DNA of 64,000 nucleotides, from NCBI GenBank assembly GCA_910589415.1, contig OU342633.1, forward strand, positions 37,640,210-37,704,209, in the 5' to 3' direction. The first letter of the stretch is position 1, and each line of letters opens with the position of its first letter. The notes below the pieces were generated by a model that had not been told where the DNA came from, ran no database searches, and worked only from the letters and a program-made list of their open reading frames with translations. Both the position numbers and the translations under genes were made by a program. This DNA comes from Malachius bipustulatus (lineage: Eukaryota; Arthropoda; Insecta; Coleoptera; Melyridae). Positions 43,809 to 55,100 of this stretch are shown in pieces.

Positions 43809-43818
43809 AATAAATAAA
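43809..43818 (+). terminator. Polyadenylation signal of the MORN5-like gene
   Basis: Two overlapping AATAAA hexamers (43809-43814, 43813-43818) about 107 bp after the stop codon, followed by a T-rich stretch. This is a likely 3' end for the transcript. Confidence 0.75.
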
Positions 43819-45183
43819 ATGTCACTCAATTTATTCTATTTCTCTGTTTCAATTATTTCTGTTGATTTATCAGTAATGCAGTGTTTACCGGAACACTATA
43901 ACTACTCTGGCTGTGATCTGTCATGACTGTACACGTTTTAATTAAATTTAAACGAAATCTGTTCTATAGTTTAGCCTGTAGGTGACATTATAATTTTTTA
44001 TCCTAGTTTTCATGATTATTTGTTCTGATAAATTGAAAATATTTATTTTGTAAGTTAATGCAACTCTCCACTTCGTATTCGAATTCGTATACATCTCTGA
44101 GGCTTTAACGTCTATTTTATGACCAAGAAATCCCGACCATTAGCGAGATTTACGTGTGAAGCAATCGGTTTTAATTAAAAAGTTTTAATTCAATCTGAGT
44201 AACTGTCACCACTTACATTTAACTCTGAAAATGGAATTAAATCTATCTGAAGTTGGCAGGTTGCTTCATACGGTCATGTAGACCATGCAGAAAGTACGCA
44301 TTAGCGAAAATTAAGTAATGTTCTCTAAAAGTTATAACCTAAAATTCCAGAGTCTAAAATAAAGGTGTTTATATACTTTTTTAATACCGAAGTATACTTA
44401 CTATTACTTCCTATAAATAAAATTTATTTTACTCTCTACACATCTTACTATTATCGATTGAATGCGCGCCAAGTTCAAAGCTTTCTAATAGCTCACTAGC
44501 TATTAAAAATTATTTTAAACTTCTTAGTTCGTGGTAAAAAACGTGTTAAAAAATTAAATTATTATTTTCTGTTTTTTTTTTAGTTTAATTTTTTATTTAG
44601 TCTATTTGTTTCAAAAACATTGTGATATGGTACAGTAGTTTGTAACAGCCTATATGGTGAATTGATTTAATATATATATACAGGATGATCCTAAATACAG
44701 GTAGGTACATACGAAAGGAGTTAATTCCTTATTGACTTATTTTATGCCTTAAGGTTTATATTAGGTTTATAGGGTTTATATGAAGGTTTATAGGTCTGCA
44801 ACCGCTTCATTACCCATCTACAGGGTGTTGCAATTAAAAAATATATATTTTTTTATATCACCCTTATTTTTTGAGATATTTAGCTCTGATTTGGAATACG
44901 CAGGTTACGTTCTAGGTCTTAAATCATTGGGCATGACAAATTGTTGTGACAATATTCACGGATATATTTTTTTCATATTTCTTCTGGGGTCATGTCCCAT
45001 TCTCTACCCCAGCATTTTTTTGCGGTGCGCCACTGGTGAATTGTAAAATACGAAATGTATTTTCTGTTTTGTTTAGAATGTTTATGTTTTTTATGGATAA
45101 TTTTGGATAATTTCTCATTTCCATTAATTTTGACAATTTAATCGGCACTACCTGTTAAAAATTAAAGCTGAGATGACCATGGC
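43819..45183. other. Intergenic stretch, nothing recognised
   Basis: Contains a TACAGGGTGTTG motif near 44821 like the ends of several elements here, but no mirror partner was found. No gene. Confidence 0.4.
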
Positions 45184-45422
45184 GAGGGGCCATAATTGTA
45201 AAGTACGGGATCTTCATGCCAAAAAAACATTTTGAAAAAAAAATGCAGATTTTTGTTTCGCGTGACAGCGGCGGATTTTTCGCGAAGGTTGATTCGGAAA
45301 GGGTTCATTGTATTCCGGAAAAAAAAAACGAACAAAACGCCGTTTGATTGTTTACGCACAATTGAATCAAAATTGGTTGTTTACGTCTTAGTTACCATGG
45401 CGGAAACTATGATTTTACGACT

Positions 45423-45478
45423 AGCGGGCCGTAAAGTAGAGAAAAAGCCCAGCGGGCCGTAAAGTAGAGAAAAAGCCC
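45423..45478. repeat. 28-bp unit repeated twice in tandem
   Basis: The 28-bp unit beginning AGCGGGCCGTAAAGTAG occurs twice with no mismatch (45423-45450, 45451-45478). Confidence 0.9.
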
Positions 45479-45608
45479 GCTGATTATGAAATAATGTATG
45501 CTTTGTTGTTTGAACTGTTATCTTTATTTATTAATTTATTATAAATATAATTAATTATTTGCAATATTAAAATAGCGTTTCTGTGGATCTGACCAAACAA
45601 AAGTGTTC

Positions 45609-45682
45609 GTGGCCCAGCGGGGAATCGAACCCTTGACCTCCTGATTACACGTCAGGTGTGCTACCACTACACCACCCAGGTA
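45609..45682 (-). pseudogene. tRNA-like sequence (pseudo-tRNA or SINE head)
   Basis: Minus strand: A box TGGTGTAGTGG, anticodon arm CCTGA/TCAGG, and B box GGTTCGATTCC are clear. A D stem GTG/CAC forms. The acceptor stem does not pair, two T-stem pairs fail, and position 33 is G instead of T. A working tRNA is therefore unlikely. Imperfect inverted repeats GGATCTGACCAAACAA and TTGCTTTGATCAGATC flank it at 45585-45600 and 45691-45706. Confidence 0.7.
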
Positions 45683-45997
45683 ACTTACTGTTGCTTTGAT
45701 CAGATCGGCTATATGAGTTGTTGTTGTTTCTCTCTCTGTGTGAACGAGGACCGAGTGGTCGCTACAGTTAAAAACACAGTTGGAAACATTCTGGAAAGTA
45801 ATTCCATCAACCAGAAGTCGCTTCTGAAGAATGTCTCATTGCGAAATAATTACAAGTTGACTTATCGATTATATTAATTATTCAACGTCAAACGCTGCTG
45901 TCAAATAATTAATTTTAAACGAACGTCAAAAATTATTATTTTATATTAGGAATATTATTATTTTTATTGTTTTGATGCAATTGTGCGTAAAACGTTG

Positions 45998-46117
45998 TAC
46001 GTACCTCGGCCCGAAGGAAAGATTACGCCCTTGGCCGAATAAAGGCCCTCCGCTGGCGCGTCGGGCCTCAAACTTCGTCCGCGGGCGTAATCTTCTTCCT
46101 TCGGCCCTCTGTACGTA
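45998..46117. repeat. GC-rich hairpin
   Basis: The arms GGCCCGAAGGAAAGATTACG (left) and CGTAATCTTCTTCCTTCGG (right) pair, closing a GC-rich loop of about 55 bp within AT-rich DNA. It may be a small MITE. Confidence 0.8.
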
Positions 46118-46447
46118 AATAACTATTGCGCTACGCCTCTTCGGAGTCGAGTTATCGGGGTTTTGAGAAATTTTGAACTTTCGCTCTCCCTCCCCTCCAA
46201 AATGTCCCACCACCTCCTCACAACGGGTCCTTAAAAAACATCAAAATACCCTTCTAAAAAACATTAGCTGAACCCCCTACATGCACTATCGGCCAAGAAC
46301 AAACCATTTGAATTTCTTTCTTTCTCACCGAAAATTCGCTATACGTATTTCGTCTGGAACTTGTCTGGAAGAACAATTGTTTTGGTAGGATCATAACTGA
46401 CGGAGCAATCCACAAAAACCGATATCCTGTACTTTACAATGGCCCCT

Positions 46448-48385
46448 ACCCCCCACCTGCCCCTCGGATCGGTGGAACGTGAGTGGGTAAATTGAGTTGG
46501 GACCTCGTTAGTCGATCGGTAAAAAAATTTGATATAAGGGGTCTGCACTCCAAGCTTTTTTTTTCCCGATAATACCCATCTAATTTATATCATAAATATA
46601 GTTCATATTTGAATAAAAACATTTACCTGCTTCATTTAGATGTATAATATCACCACATTCAACTCCAAAAAAGATTTATCCGATTCTATTAGGTAGTAAC
46701 TTTCGATTCATGTAGTTGTATATGCTTGTAATTTGATTTTAACATAGCAACACGTTTCCAATTTTACCCGAAACTATTTCATGATACTAAAAAGGGAATA
46801 TGATACGCTATAAGAAATCGTATGGTCAATAACTCGGGCGTTACTGTAGCGACCGCTTTATGTTTATTTCAAACGCGAAATAATCCAGTCAACTTAAATT
46901 TGTAATCGAACATTTGCAGTCTAAACCAGAAAACAAAAACTCTGTTAATGGATTAAGTGATTCATTATTTTCGCCATTCGTTTTTATTAATTAACGACGC
47001 GGTGGAGGAGTTGCTTCCTGTTACGACCTCGAACAATTTCAGAGCTTGACATGGTGAACTCTGCCGATGACAGGGCTGTTATCGGCTCGGACGTACAGTC
47101 TGCTGGATCTCAAAGCCTGCCAAGCCGTGGTGCGTACAAGGTACAAGGAATGAATGGTTCGTCCTTTCAAAGGACTTTACAAATCCTCAATAGTTTCAAA
47201 CTGGGTCACAGCTTAGCAAATAAAGATGTGGAATGCGATAGGGAGTTATACTTACCAAACGCGGTGTAAAAAACGCGACATGCCGGAAATGTCACCTTTT
47301 AAGTCATACAGTGCAAACAAAAATGATCGATTTTCTGTCCAGTTTGTTTCAACATATCCAACCCACGTTAACAGCTAGTCCTTCAGTATTCAGCAAATGA
47401 TTATATTTTTAAATTCGATAAGTCAGGTAGCTTTAAGTGTCATTATTAATAAAATATGAAATGAACAGGATAAAATCGTCACCGCAATCATAAAAATTTT
47501 CACTCCAATAAAAGAACATATCAGAGGATTAACGACCCCATTATAAATGACAAAATGTTTCCAGGAGAGAAGTTAAAGTGAAAGTAATTACACTATAAGC
47601 GCGTGACAAGGGTCACAGATCCTCTATGAGGGGATCCCGGAATCCTGAAACAATTAAAGACCATTCTAGCATGGTCTGTTTGCTCGACTGTAAGCTGAAA
47701 GACCAGCTGAAAGAGGTCAATGGCCATGCATATTAACCACCATGGGACTCACTGGAACTGGACATCTAAATAGCCAAACCCCTGGGAATTGTGTTCAACA
47801 GCCTGAGCAAACTCTGCATATGACTAATTAATAGCAAAACGTGACAGTGAATATTAATACTTTTTCTCTCTATCCTCTATCCTATAATAATAGTAGGCAC
47901 TTATCCTATTATTGTCTTGTCCTAGTCCTTCTATTATTGTTCCCGTATCGTAATTCGTATCATTATTGGAGAACAATTTGAGGATGTTTCTATGAATCCT
48001 GGCTCCACATTTTAACTTAAAGTCGAGATAATTGTAGCAGTCAATTATTTTTTCCTTATATTCAACTAATCACATCGAAGTGTGTTTATATTTGATTACA
48101 GTACTTACGAAGTTTTGCAGATTAATCTTCTTGAAGACTGTTAATGTTTTTTCATTTTTGGGTTATATTGTCAAAAGAAGGTATAGCTCCAGACCCCACA
48201 AAAATAGGGCCAAAAAAATGGAGATGGAACCACAGAATAATGCAAAGGAGGTTCAATGTTTTATGACAGTGGTTACTTTTTTTGTAATTTTTTTTAAATA
48301 TTTGTATAGGAGTGAGCTTTCCAGAAGATTAAAGAATTACTCACATCAGCAGTATATGTTTCAAGCTATATGACTCCAACATAAG
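46448..48385. other. Non-coding stretch, nothing recognised
   Basis: No family recognised. A plus-strand ORF of 72 codons at 47051-47269 has a normal amino-acid mix and might be decayed element coding DNA, but nothing identifies it. Confidence 0.4.
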
Positions 48386-48389
48386 CTCA

Positions 48390-48750
48390 TTTGTATCCAT
48401 TGATGATTCAAGGTATCCAAGGGAAATGACAGAAAAGCCCTGTAAGATAGAGAGAGAAGCATGTGCATTGACGTAGACCAGCGACAGGCGTAAGTATACA
48501 AGTTCGGGAAAAGATACACTATTGAAACCGACTATAAGCCCTTGCTGCAGCTTTTCCTGATCAATAATTTGGACGATCTTTCATCACCAGGTTACAAATA
48601 TTCAGGAGTTTCTATGATGTGGTATGATTTTGATATCATGTGCACACCTGAAAGGAATCTGTTCATAGTATTTTATGTAAAAAATCTTTACCTTCGAAAG
48701 AAAGATGCTGAATTTCAAAAAGAGGTCGAGCACTATGTTCTTAAGTTTTT
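48390..48750 (+). pseudogene. Ty3/gypsy-type LTR retrotransposon RNase H remnant
   Basis: Broken plus-strand frames match the RNase H and connection region of Ty3/gypsy polyproteins: EKPCKIEREACALT-like text at about 48430-48475, TDYKPL-like text at about 48528-48545, then NNLDDLSS and MMWYDFDIM in the 48542 frame. Frame shifts and changed key residues show decay. Its continuation (integrase) lies at 50540-51300, displaced by later insertions. Confidence 0.72.
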
Positions 48751-48754
48751 TTTC

Positions 48755-49770
48755 CTATTCGTGGGCCGTCTGATTCAGGATCGCCGAAAGCACCTCAGCC
48801 TCATGGGCTTACTGTGCTTACCCTTTATGCTTCATGTCACCCATTCTATCAGTCTGATCCCCTTAACTAGTTTGTACAGCCCCATCACTGGATGAGTGTC
48901 ATATTCTTCCGGACTAATTTTTGGTTGTCTGTATATTTCCTGTCTTCTGCGGTCCAGAACTTCGTTTTCGTACAGAACATGTATAGCTGTCTCGTGCAGC
49001 TTGGGTCTCCATTGAACATTCGTATGTTATTTAGGTGTTTTTTAGGGAAAAATTTGACCCCGTGCTGTACTTTTGGTACTCTAAGGGCCGGTTCTGGGCC
49101 AATATATCCAGCCAAAGATCCACTTCTTGCTAGCTTGTCGGTTATTTCATTGCCATTGATTCCGTTGTGTCCTGGCATCCACATCAAGATTACTTTGTTG
49201 CGTCCTGCCAAGCTTTCGAGATTTTCGCGGCATTCCCACGGTAGTCTGGACGTAATCTTGGGGTTTTCTATAGCGCTCAGAACCGCCTGACTGTCTGTAA
49301 ATATGTTGATCCGCCTATTCCTATAGGCCCTCTTGTTGTTTTCTCTTACGCAGTGTAGTATGGCATATATTTCTGATTGAAATACAGTTTCCCACTACCC
49401 AAGAGATATGCTGTATTGAGTGTTGTCCAGCTCATTGTATATAGGCCGGCTCCAGTCCCTTGATCTATCTTTGACCAGTCTCTAAACCAAGTTGTGCCGA
49501 CCAGCCTGTTGCCGTCTGTTGGTTCATTCCCTGCCTCTCAATCCATGATTCTTACCTCAAAGTTTTTTTTCGAATGTCAATTTTGGAGTCATGTGATCTG
49601 TGTTTGCATCTAGAAGGCCCACTCCCACTACCACATGAGTCTTTATTTTATTATGTCTTAGTTTCGCGCATTTGCCGCTTGGTTCTTCTTGCAGCCTTAG
49701 GCGTGCCATTCTTGTCTCTCCATGTCCATGAGGTTTGTCTCACCGAAATTCATACCACAAAATGTAGCCA
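48755..49770 (-). pseudogene. I-group LINE RNase H and 3' fragment inserted in gypsy remnant
   Basis: Minus strand: the clearest block is VILMWMPGHNGINGNEITDK at about 49140-49200. It is preceded by FTDSQAVLSAIENP at about 49265-49300 and GTGAGLYT near 49440. This is the order of the LINE RNase H domain, and GPEPALRVP after it also occurs in the intact LINE of this window (GPEPALGIS). Frame shifts occur. A T-run at 48748-48755 may mark the 3' tail, where it breaks the gypsy sequence. Confidence 0.78.
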
Positions 49771-49972
49771 ACGCTTAGATCAATGATCCAATTTGTAAAC
49801 GACTGAATGAATTGCTGACTGAATGAATTCAGAATGACCAAATAAGTCTTGTTAGAGAAGCATCAAGCGCGGCATAAATAAATGTGGCATCAAGAAAACA
49901 ATAAGGAAATGTGTTCAACATACAATGTAAATTAAAGGAGACAGAAACTGAAATTAAGTCCTGTTCCGTCTA

Positions 49973-50530
49973 TACAGGGTGTTCTACAAGCTCTATGACA
50001 AACTTTGACAGATGGTAGGTTGCTTGATTTTAAACATATTTTTTTCAATAAACATGGGTCCGATTCGTTTTTGTTTAGAAGTTACAAGCATTTAAAGAAT
50101 CGTAATTTTTCAAGTTCAAGGCCCTGTAAAAGGAAAACGGTTCAAGATAGAGAAAAACGGCTTACATGTCCCTATTTTAACTTTTCATGTACTATCCAAT
50201 GATGTAGATGAAATGTTTATACAGGGTGATAAAAAATTTGAAAAAATCTGAGATTTCTCCACATTTAAAAAAATCAAAGAAAGTACAAATGTTTCTATAC
50301 CATAGGATAGTCCATAAAAAGTTAAAATAGGGACATGTAAGCCGTTTTTCTCTATCTTGAACCGTTTTCCTTTTACAGGGCCTTGAACTTGAAAAATTAC
50401 GATTTTTTAAATGCTTGTAACTTCTAAACAAAAACGAATCGGACCCATGTTTATTAAAAAAAAATATGTTTAAAATCAAGCAACCTACCATCTGTCAAAG
50501 TTTGTCATAGAGCTTGTAGAACACCCTGTA
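49973..50530. mobile_element. Near-perfect 558-bp palindromic element
   Basis: The ends TACAGGGTGTTCTACAAG and the mirror are flanked by TA. Arms of about 220 bp (49973-50195, 50305-50530) are almost identical in reverse. As a result the plus ORF at 50005-50202 and the minus ORF at 50192-50491 translate to nearly the same peptide; neither is a gene. The central part again contains TACAGGGTGATAAA. The low arm divergence suggests recent activity or arm conversion. Confidence 0.92.
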
Positions 50531-50539
50531 TATAACACT

Positions 50540-51300
50540 CTTCTTATCAAAATTAGTCGTTAATACCTTCAAGATTTCCTGACTGACCCATTGCAGACTG
50601 CATCAATGAATCTTTTTAAATCGAAAGACAAATGGTATATTGTGATTACGGGCCATTATTTCAGATTTTTGGGGCCAAATTCATTAACTAGAATGAGGAT
50701 TATTACCCGCTATGGCATACCACAACATGCAAATGCAGATAACGGCACCTCAATTCCACAGAATCGATTATTTGGTTTTCAAGAAGCTGCTGAAGAATGG
50801 AGGTACAACCAAAACGAATATCCCGCATTTTCATGTCCATGAAGCTGCTGTGAAAGTCACAAAACGACTATTACAGAAAAATAATTTATGCCTCTTCCAT
50901 ATCCTAATACACGCCTCTAGAAAATGCCCAATCTAGAGGACATTTTATACATTGAAGAAGATTTCGCGATAACTGGCAGAATTGTTCAACTAGTTTCAAA
51001 CTAGCGAAACAGCGAAGGGAACCCACCGCAAGCGCTATCAAAGAAATTATGATGGCATATATGAGGATCACGCATTTACCCAGAGATCTTAGAAAGCATC
51101 AATGCAATGACATTATTTGGATAACAAGATTTTAAACGACACGTAAAAATTGTTTCGATACTTATTCGCCGTCTCTACCTGACGTAAAATGTGACAAATT
51201 ATAAAGAAGCTTTCAATAGTTTTCGAGTTGAATTAGCTACAACGTTTAGGGAAGAGTCAGACAGACGACAGATAAACGTATCGGCAGTCACGGAAGATTA
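50540..51300 (+). pseudogene. Ty3/gypsy-type integrase remnant
   Basis: Plus-strand pieces: SKDKWYIVITGHYFRF (start of the catalytic core), TRYGIPQHANADNGT around the second acidic residue (about 50705-50755), then in another frame EAAVKVTKRLLQKN (about 50838-50885), the segment around the third acidic residue. Later text such as RREPTASAIKEIMMAYM resembles the linker after integrase. Frame breaks show it is dead. With 48390-48750 it forms one split gypsy-like relic. Confidence 0.75.
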
Positions 51301-52470
51301 CTTTTGATCTAAAACGCTAAACAATGTAGGTACTATTTATAAGAAATAAAAATTACCTCTCAATAAAGGTCATGCAGCTTCCTGTTGTCCTTCTGATATG
51401 ACGAGGAAGTACGAGAATAATAAATTAAGTAATGCATTTGTACATTTTTATATGCAACGTTCTTATATCAATACAAGAAGTGTTTATTTAAATGAGTTTT
51501 CAACAAAATTCGAGGCAACGTATCGAAGTTTCAGTATAAATAGGTCCTTGAGCTACGAAGCTTTTAAGAGGTCATAATGAAATATTTTCTCTTAGAGCAT
51601 TTACATCATGTTTATGTTTTCCATTCATCTGAAAGATGAAAAATGGACGCAAGCTCTTCCCCATGAAAGATGTGCCTGTAATCTGTAATCCTTCACAAGC
51701 ACTTCAAACAATAATCCAGGTTTAATAACCTTAGCGTATCGGTTCATGCAATGTTTTTCCTGTTTAGCTTACATAAAGTCAATTTTATTTATTACAACTT
51801 TATATTTAGAGAATTTCTCAGTTAAATGAGATTTATAATTGAGATAAAATTATTATTAATTAAAATGAAGATCAGAAGATCTAATATCGAAAGGTTGGGA
51901 TGAATTGCTTTTTAGGGCTGCACCCACGTAGCCCTACTGCAAGAAAATCCCTCTGGCGCTCCGGAAACGGAACGTGAGCGGATATATCGATTTACGTCGG
52001 CAGTCAATAGTTGCAGATTGCATCCAGAATACTTTTTAAGTTAGTGGATCTCCATTTGCGGGCAAGTCACGGCATTTGACCACTTCCCGTGCAAATGTCT
52101 GTAAAAGAGGATTAGATCGACAACTTTTCTTCGATAAGAATCTTTTGATTCGATTCTCATCCACGATTAAGTTGGAGTCCCTGTTCAATATGCGGTCCAG
52201 TTATCTCAGACTATGTTCAGTAGGAACGGTGTTAAAAATCTGAGAAATTAGGTATACAGTGTTTCAATATTTCGAGAGTTTTTTTTTTTTGCTAAGCCCA
52301 CAACAACATAATCATGCCATGACATTTTCGTTGCCAGCTTTACTTGGCAAAATCAATAAAGTGATTTATTATAATATAATAGTGCCTGGTAGGATAGTCA
52401 CCATAAGATGATGGTGGAAGTTTTTGCAGGAATTGTTTGATTAAAAGTAGCTCATGATTACACTGTGGAT
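51301..52470. other. Non-coding stretch, nothing recognised
   Basis: May include the 3' end of the gypsy relic. No LTR pair was found by eye. Confidence 0.4.
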
Positions 52471-52479
52471 GTCTTGCAG

Positions 52480-55100
52480 GTTGCCTTCAAACCGAGTGTT
52501 GGAACACTCCAGCACTAAATGCGCAACTGATTGTTCGGCAGCGCTACATAAATCACACGATGGGTTCCTATACCCAAAGTGAAGGACTTGTTGCAGATTC
52601 CATGGTCAGTTCGTATTTGATTAAGCATACACATTTCCCTTCATATTAGAGTGAAACCTGCTACTTTTGATGTGGAGTCCTCTGGAAGGTTAGAGTTTCT
52701 AATCTCGAACTGTTTCCACTGTGTGCTCCATAGTTCCTGAGTTGAGGGATCGGTAAGTTGGCTAGCTGTTCTGATTGCTGGCAGGCTTGCTTTCCATTCT
52801 TCGTTGTTGGATTTTGAGAGTTGTGGAGCTATGATGAATAGGAAGCATAAGGTTGTGGGCTTTTTTCAGCTTGTCTCTTAAGCGCAGCATGACGTCTAAG
52901 TTGAAGGGGGAGGGGGCTATGTTGCTCAAGATTGAGAGACAGGCTTTCGGAGTAGTTCCTATTGTCGCAGTAATGACTCTCATTGACTGATTCAGTATCA
53001 ACTAAACCAGTTTGGTGACTATTGATTCATATGGGGGCGCAATATTCCATAGCGAAGTAGACTAAGGCTGGTTGTCAGGGTTTTAGCAGTTTTCTGACTT
53101 TGTCAGCGACATTATTCAGGTGCACTTTGAATGTCGGGGTCTGATCGACTGTGACACCAAGATATTTTGGGTATGGATTATGTTTAAAAGGGATGCCTTT
53201 TTTCAGTTCAACACTGAGTTCTAAATGTGAGTGTCTTGTTGATGTCAGATGCTGAAACTTCAGTGTTAGATGGATTTGGTTGAAGATCCCATTTTTTTAA
53301 GTATTCATCCAGCACTTGAAGGTCACTGCCAAGCACACCTCACCAAGCACTTTTTCTGCTGTTGTGAGGTATGAGCTTTGTGCTGCTAAGTTGTTATCAT
53401 CTGAGTACATAAATTTTCTGGACGCAGTGATGGGGACATCGGATGTGTAGATATTAAACACAGAGGAGACATCACGGATTCTTGGGGGAGGCCATTTTGA
53501 AGACTTCGAAACTTGCTCTTTTACCGTTCAGTGTCGTCTGGAAGAGTCTATCGCTCAGTAGTTCATGGCATTAGTTGTAGAAATGCCTTGCATGGAATAA
53601 AGGTGTCTAATTTAGTACTCACTGAAGCCCTCTTTCCACACAGTATCGTAAGCAAAGGATAGATCAATGAAAGCCGCTGCTCTCATTGATCTGCTCTGTG
53701 CTGTTCTTCTGAAATCCGCTTTCAATAAATGTTGTTAAGGAGAGTACCCTAATTACAACTCCTGTCAGGCATGAAATTAGCCTGTTCTATAAGTATGCTA
53801 TTCTCTCCCATGGGAAGCAGTCGATTCTATATGATTCTTCCTAGGATTTTGTAACAGACACTCAGCAAGGCGATTTGTCTGTAGCTGCTGGGGAGAGTGG
53901 GGTCTTTTCCTTGTTTAGCAGTAGCTGTGATTTTACATTTATTGTTGGACTGCGGTATCTAGTTCTTCAGTAGTTACCTGGCTCATGATAAGCTCATGAA
54001 GAGCTGCTGTTGACTATTGCGGATTTCCTATAGATGGTAGCTTACCTTCCTTTTAAGCTCTTTAGTAATTATTGGTTTCGACAGTTGTTTTATTCGTGTG
54101 CTTATGGTGACTGGAGTTGGAGTTTCGCCTAGTATCATTGGCACATTGAGACCGTTGTCTAGTTTTCTGAATAATTTCCAGGCTACTGTATGTGAACTTC
54201 AGGTTCTCTAATGTCTTCTTCAATTTATCCTATTCTCTGGCTTTCTTTGCTCCAGCAAGGGAGACAGAATTTTGTAACGCCACGATTAACGGTTTCTTGA
54301 CTGTACTAATCGTCAAGTTAGTTATAGGGATAGTTGTGCCAAGTGTTGTGATTATAGGTCGATGTTGTCATGTATGGAAGTGGTCAAGGACTTCCCTGCG
54401 AGCATTGCCGCTGTTAGTGGCGCTGGTGGATATAAATGCTAGGTCAGGGTTGTATCCCCTGTTCCATCTTCCTGAATGGAAGTTTTGAATTATAGAAAAG
54501 GTTAAGGTTATTCTTTTCCGCCCAGTCAGCCACACTCTCTCCATCTTCATTGTCATTATAGTCCCAGATGTGATGATGGGAGTTGAAATCGCCATCGCCA
54601 GTGTAGATGGCTGGGCGTGGGACAGTTGACACCATATCGTTTGGCCATCTAGCAGATGGGGCTTTATTAATATTACCTGTGGTTACATTTTCAACCTTAA
54701 TTGTCAGGAAGAATAGTCCTTGGTGGGTAACACAGTGAACAACAGAGTCATTTTTTATATTACATCTGGTATTGGTGGCTATCCCGTATTGAGGATGGTT
54801 AATTTCCCCGAAAAGGTTGTAGCCTGGGTTTTGCCTCTGGAGTGTATTTGGTAGTCGTCTGTTGTGTGGGTTTCTTGGACTGTGATAACGTCGACGCTTT
54901 GGTCCATAAGGAGTTTTTCAATATATTCGCTCTTGATGAGGCTTATGCCTTCTATATTTATCTGGCATATTATGACTATATGTATATCCGATTGTCAGAT
55001 GGCTCCCAAAAGAGCGGTGAGTTTGCTGCTGTCGCATTGTTGACATTGCAATGTCTTCGCCAAAAGATTAAAGAGACAGTCTGGCGGTTCGTTTTTGCTG
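52480..55100 (-). pseudogene. Decayed jockey/CR1-like LINE ORF2
   Basis: Minus strand, 5' to 3': the endonuclease start (ICQINIEGISLIKSEY, VITVQETH) is at about 54880-54990. The endonuclease block GDFNSHHHIWDYND is at about 54555-54600. RT traces with a YSDDN-type catalytic box lie at about 53395-53410. Thumb-region text (MRVITATIGTTPKACLSILS, SNIAPSPFNLD) is at 52890-52990, and a C-terminal zinc knuckle, CDLCSAAEQSVAHLVLEC, at about 52505-52560. The complete domain order survives, but many stops and frame shifts kill it. No RNase H was seen, which separates it from the I-group element at 20446. Confidence 0.82.

Larger units (their letters stand above)
45184..46447. mobile_element. Possible TIR element with layered inner hairpins
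   Basis: The left end AGGGGCCATAATTGTAAAGT and the right end ACTTTACAATGGCCCCT are imperfect mirrors of about 26 bp. An inner pair, TTTACGCACAATTG near 45351 and CAATTGTGCGTAAA near 45978, is also inverted. Inside are a 28-bp tandem duplication, a tRNA-like hairpin and a GC-rich hairpin. No transposase recognised, so the boundary call is moderate. Confidence 0.5.

Noticed and set aside
45609..45682. Functional tRNA gene
   Set aside because: The acceptor stem does not pair, T-stem pairs fail and position 33 is not T, so I call it tRNA-like only.
50005..50491. Two opposite ORFs with nearly the same peptide
   Set aside because: They are the two arms of the palindrome read in each direction; no family match and no independent sign of coding.
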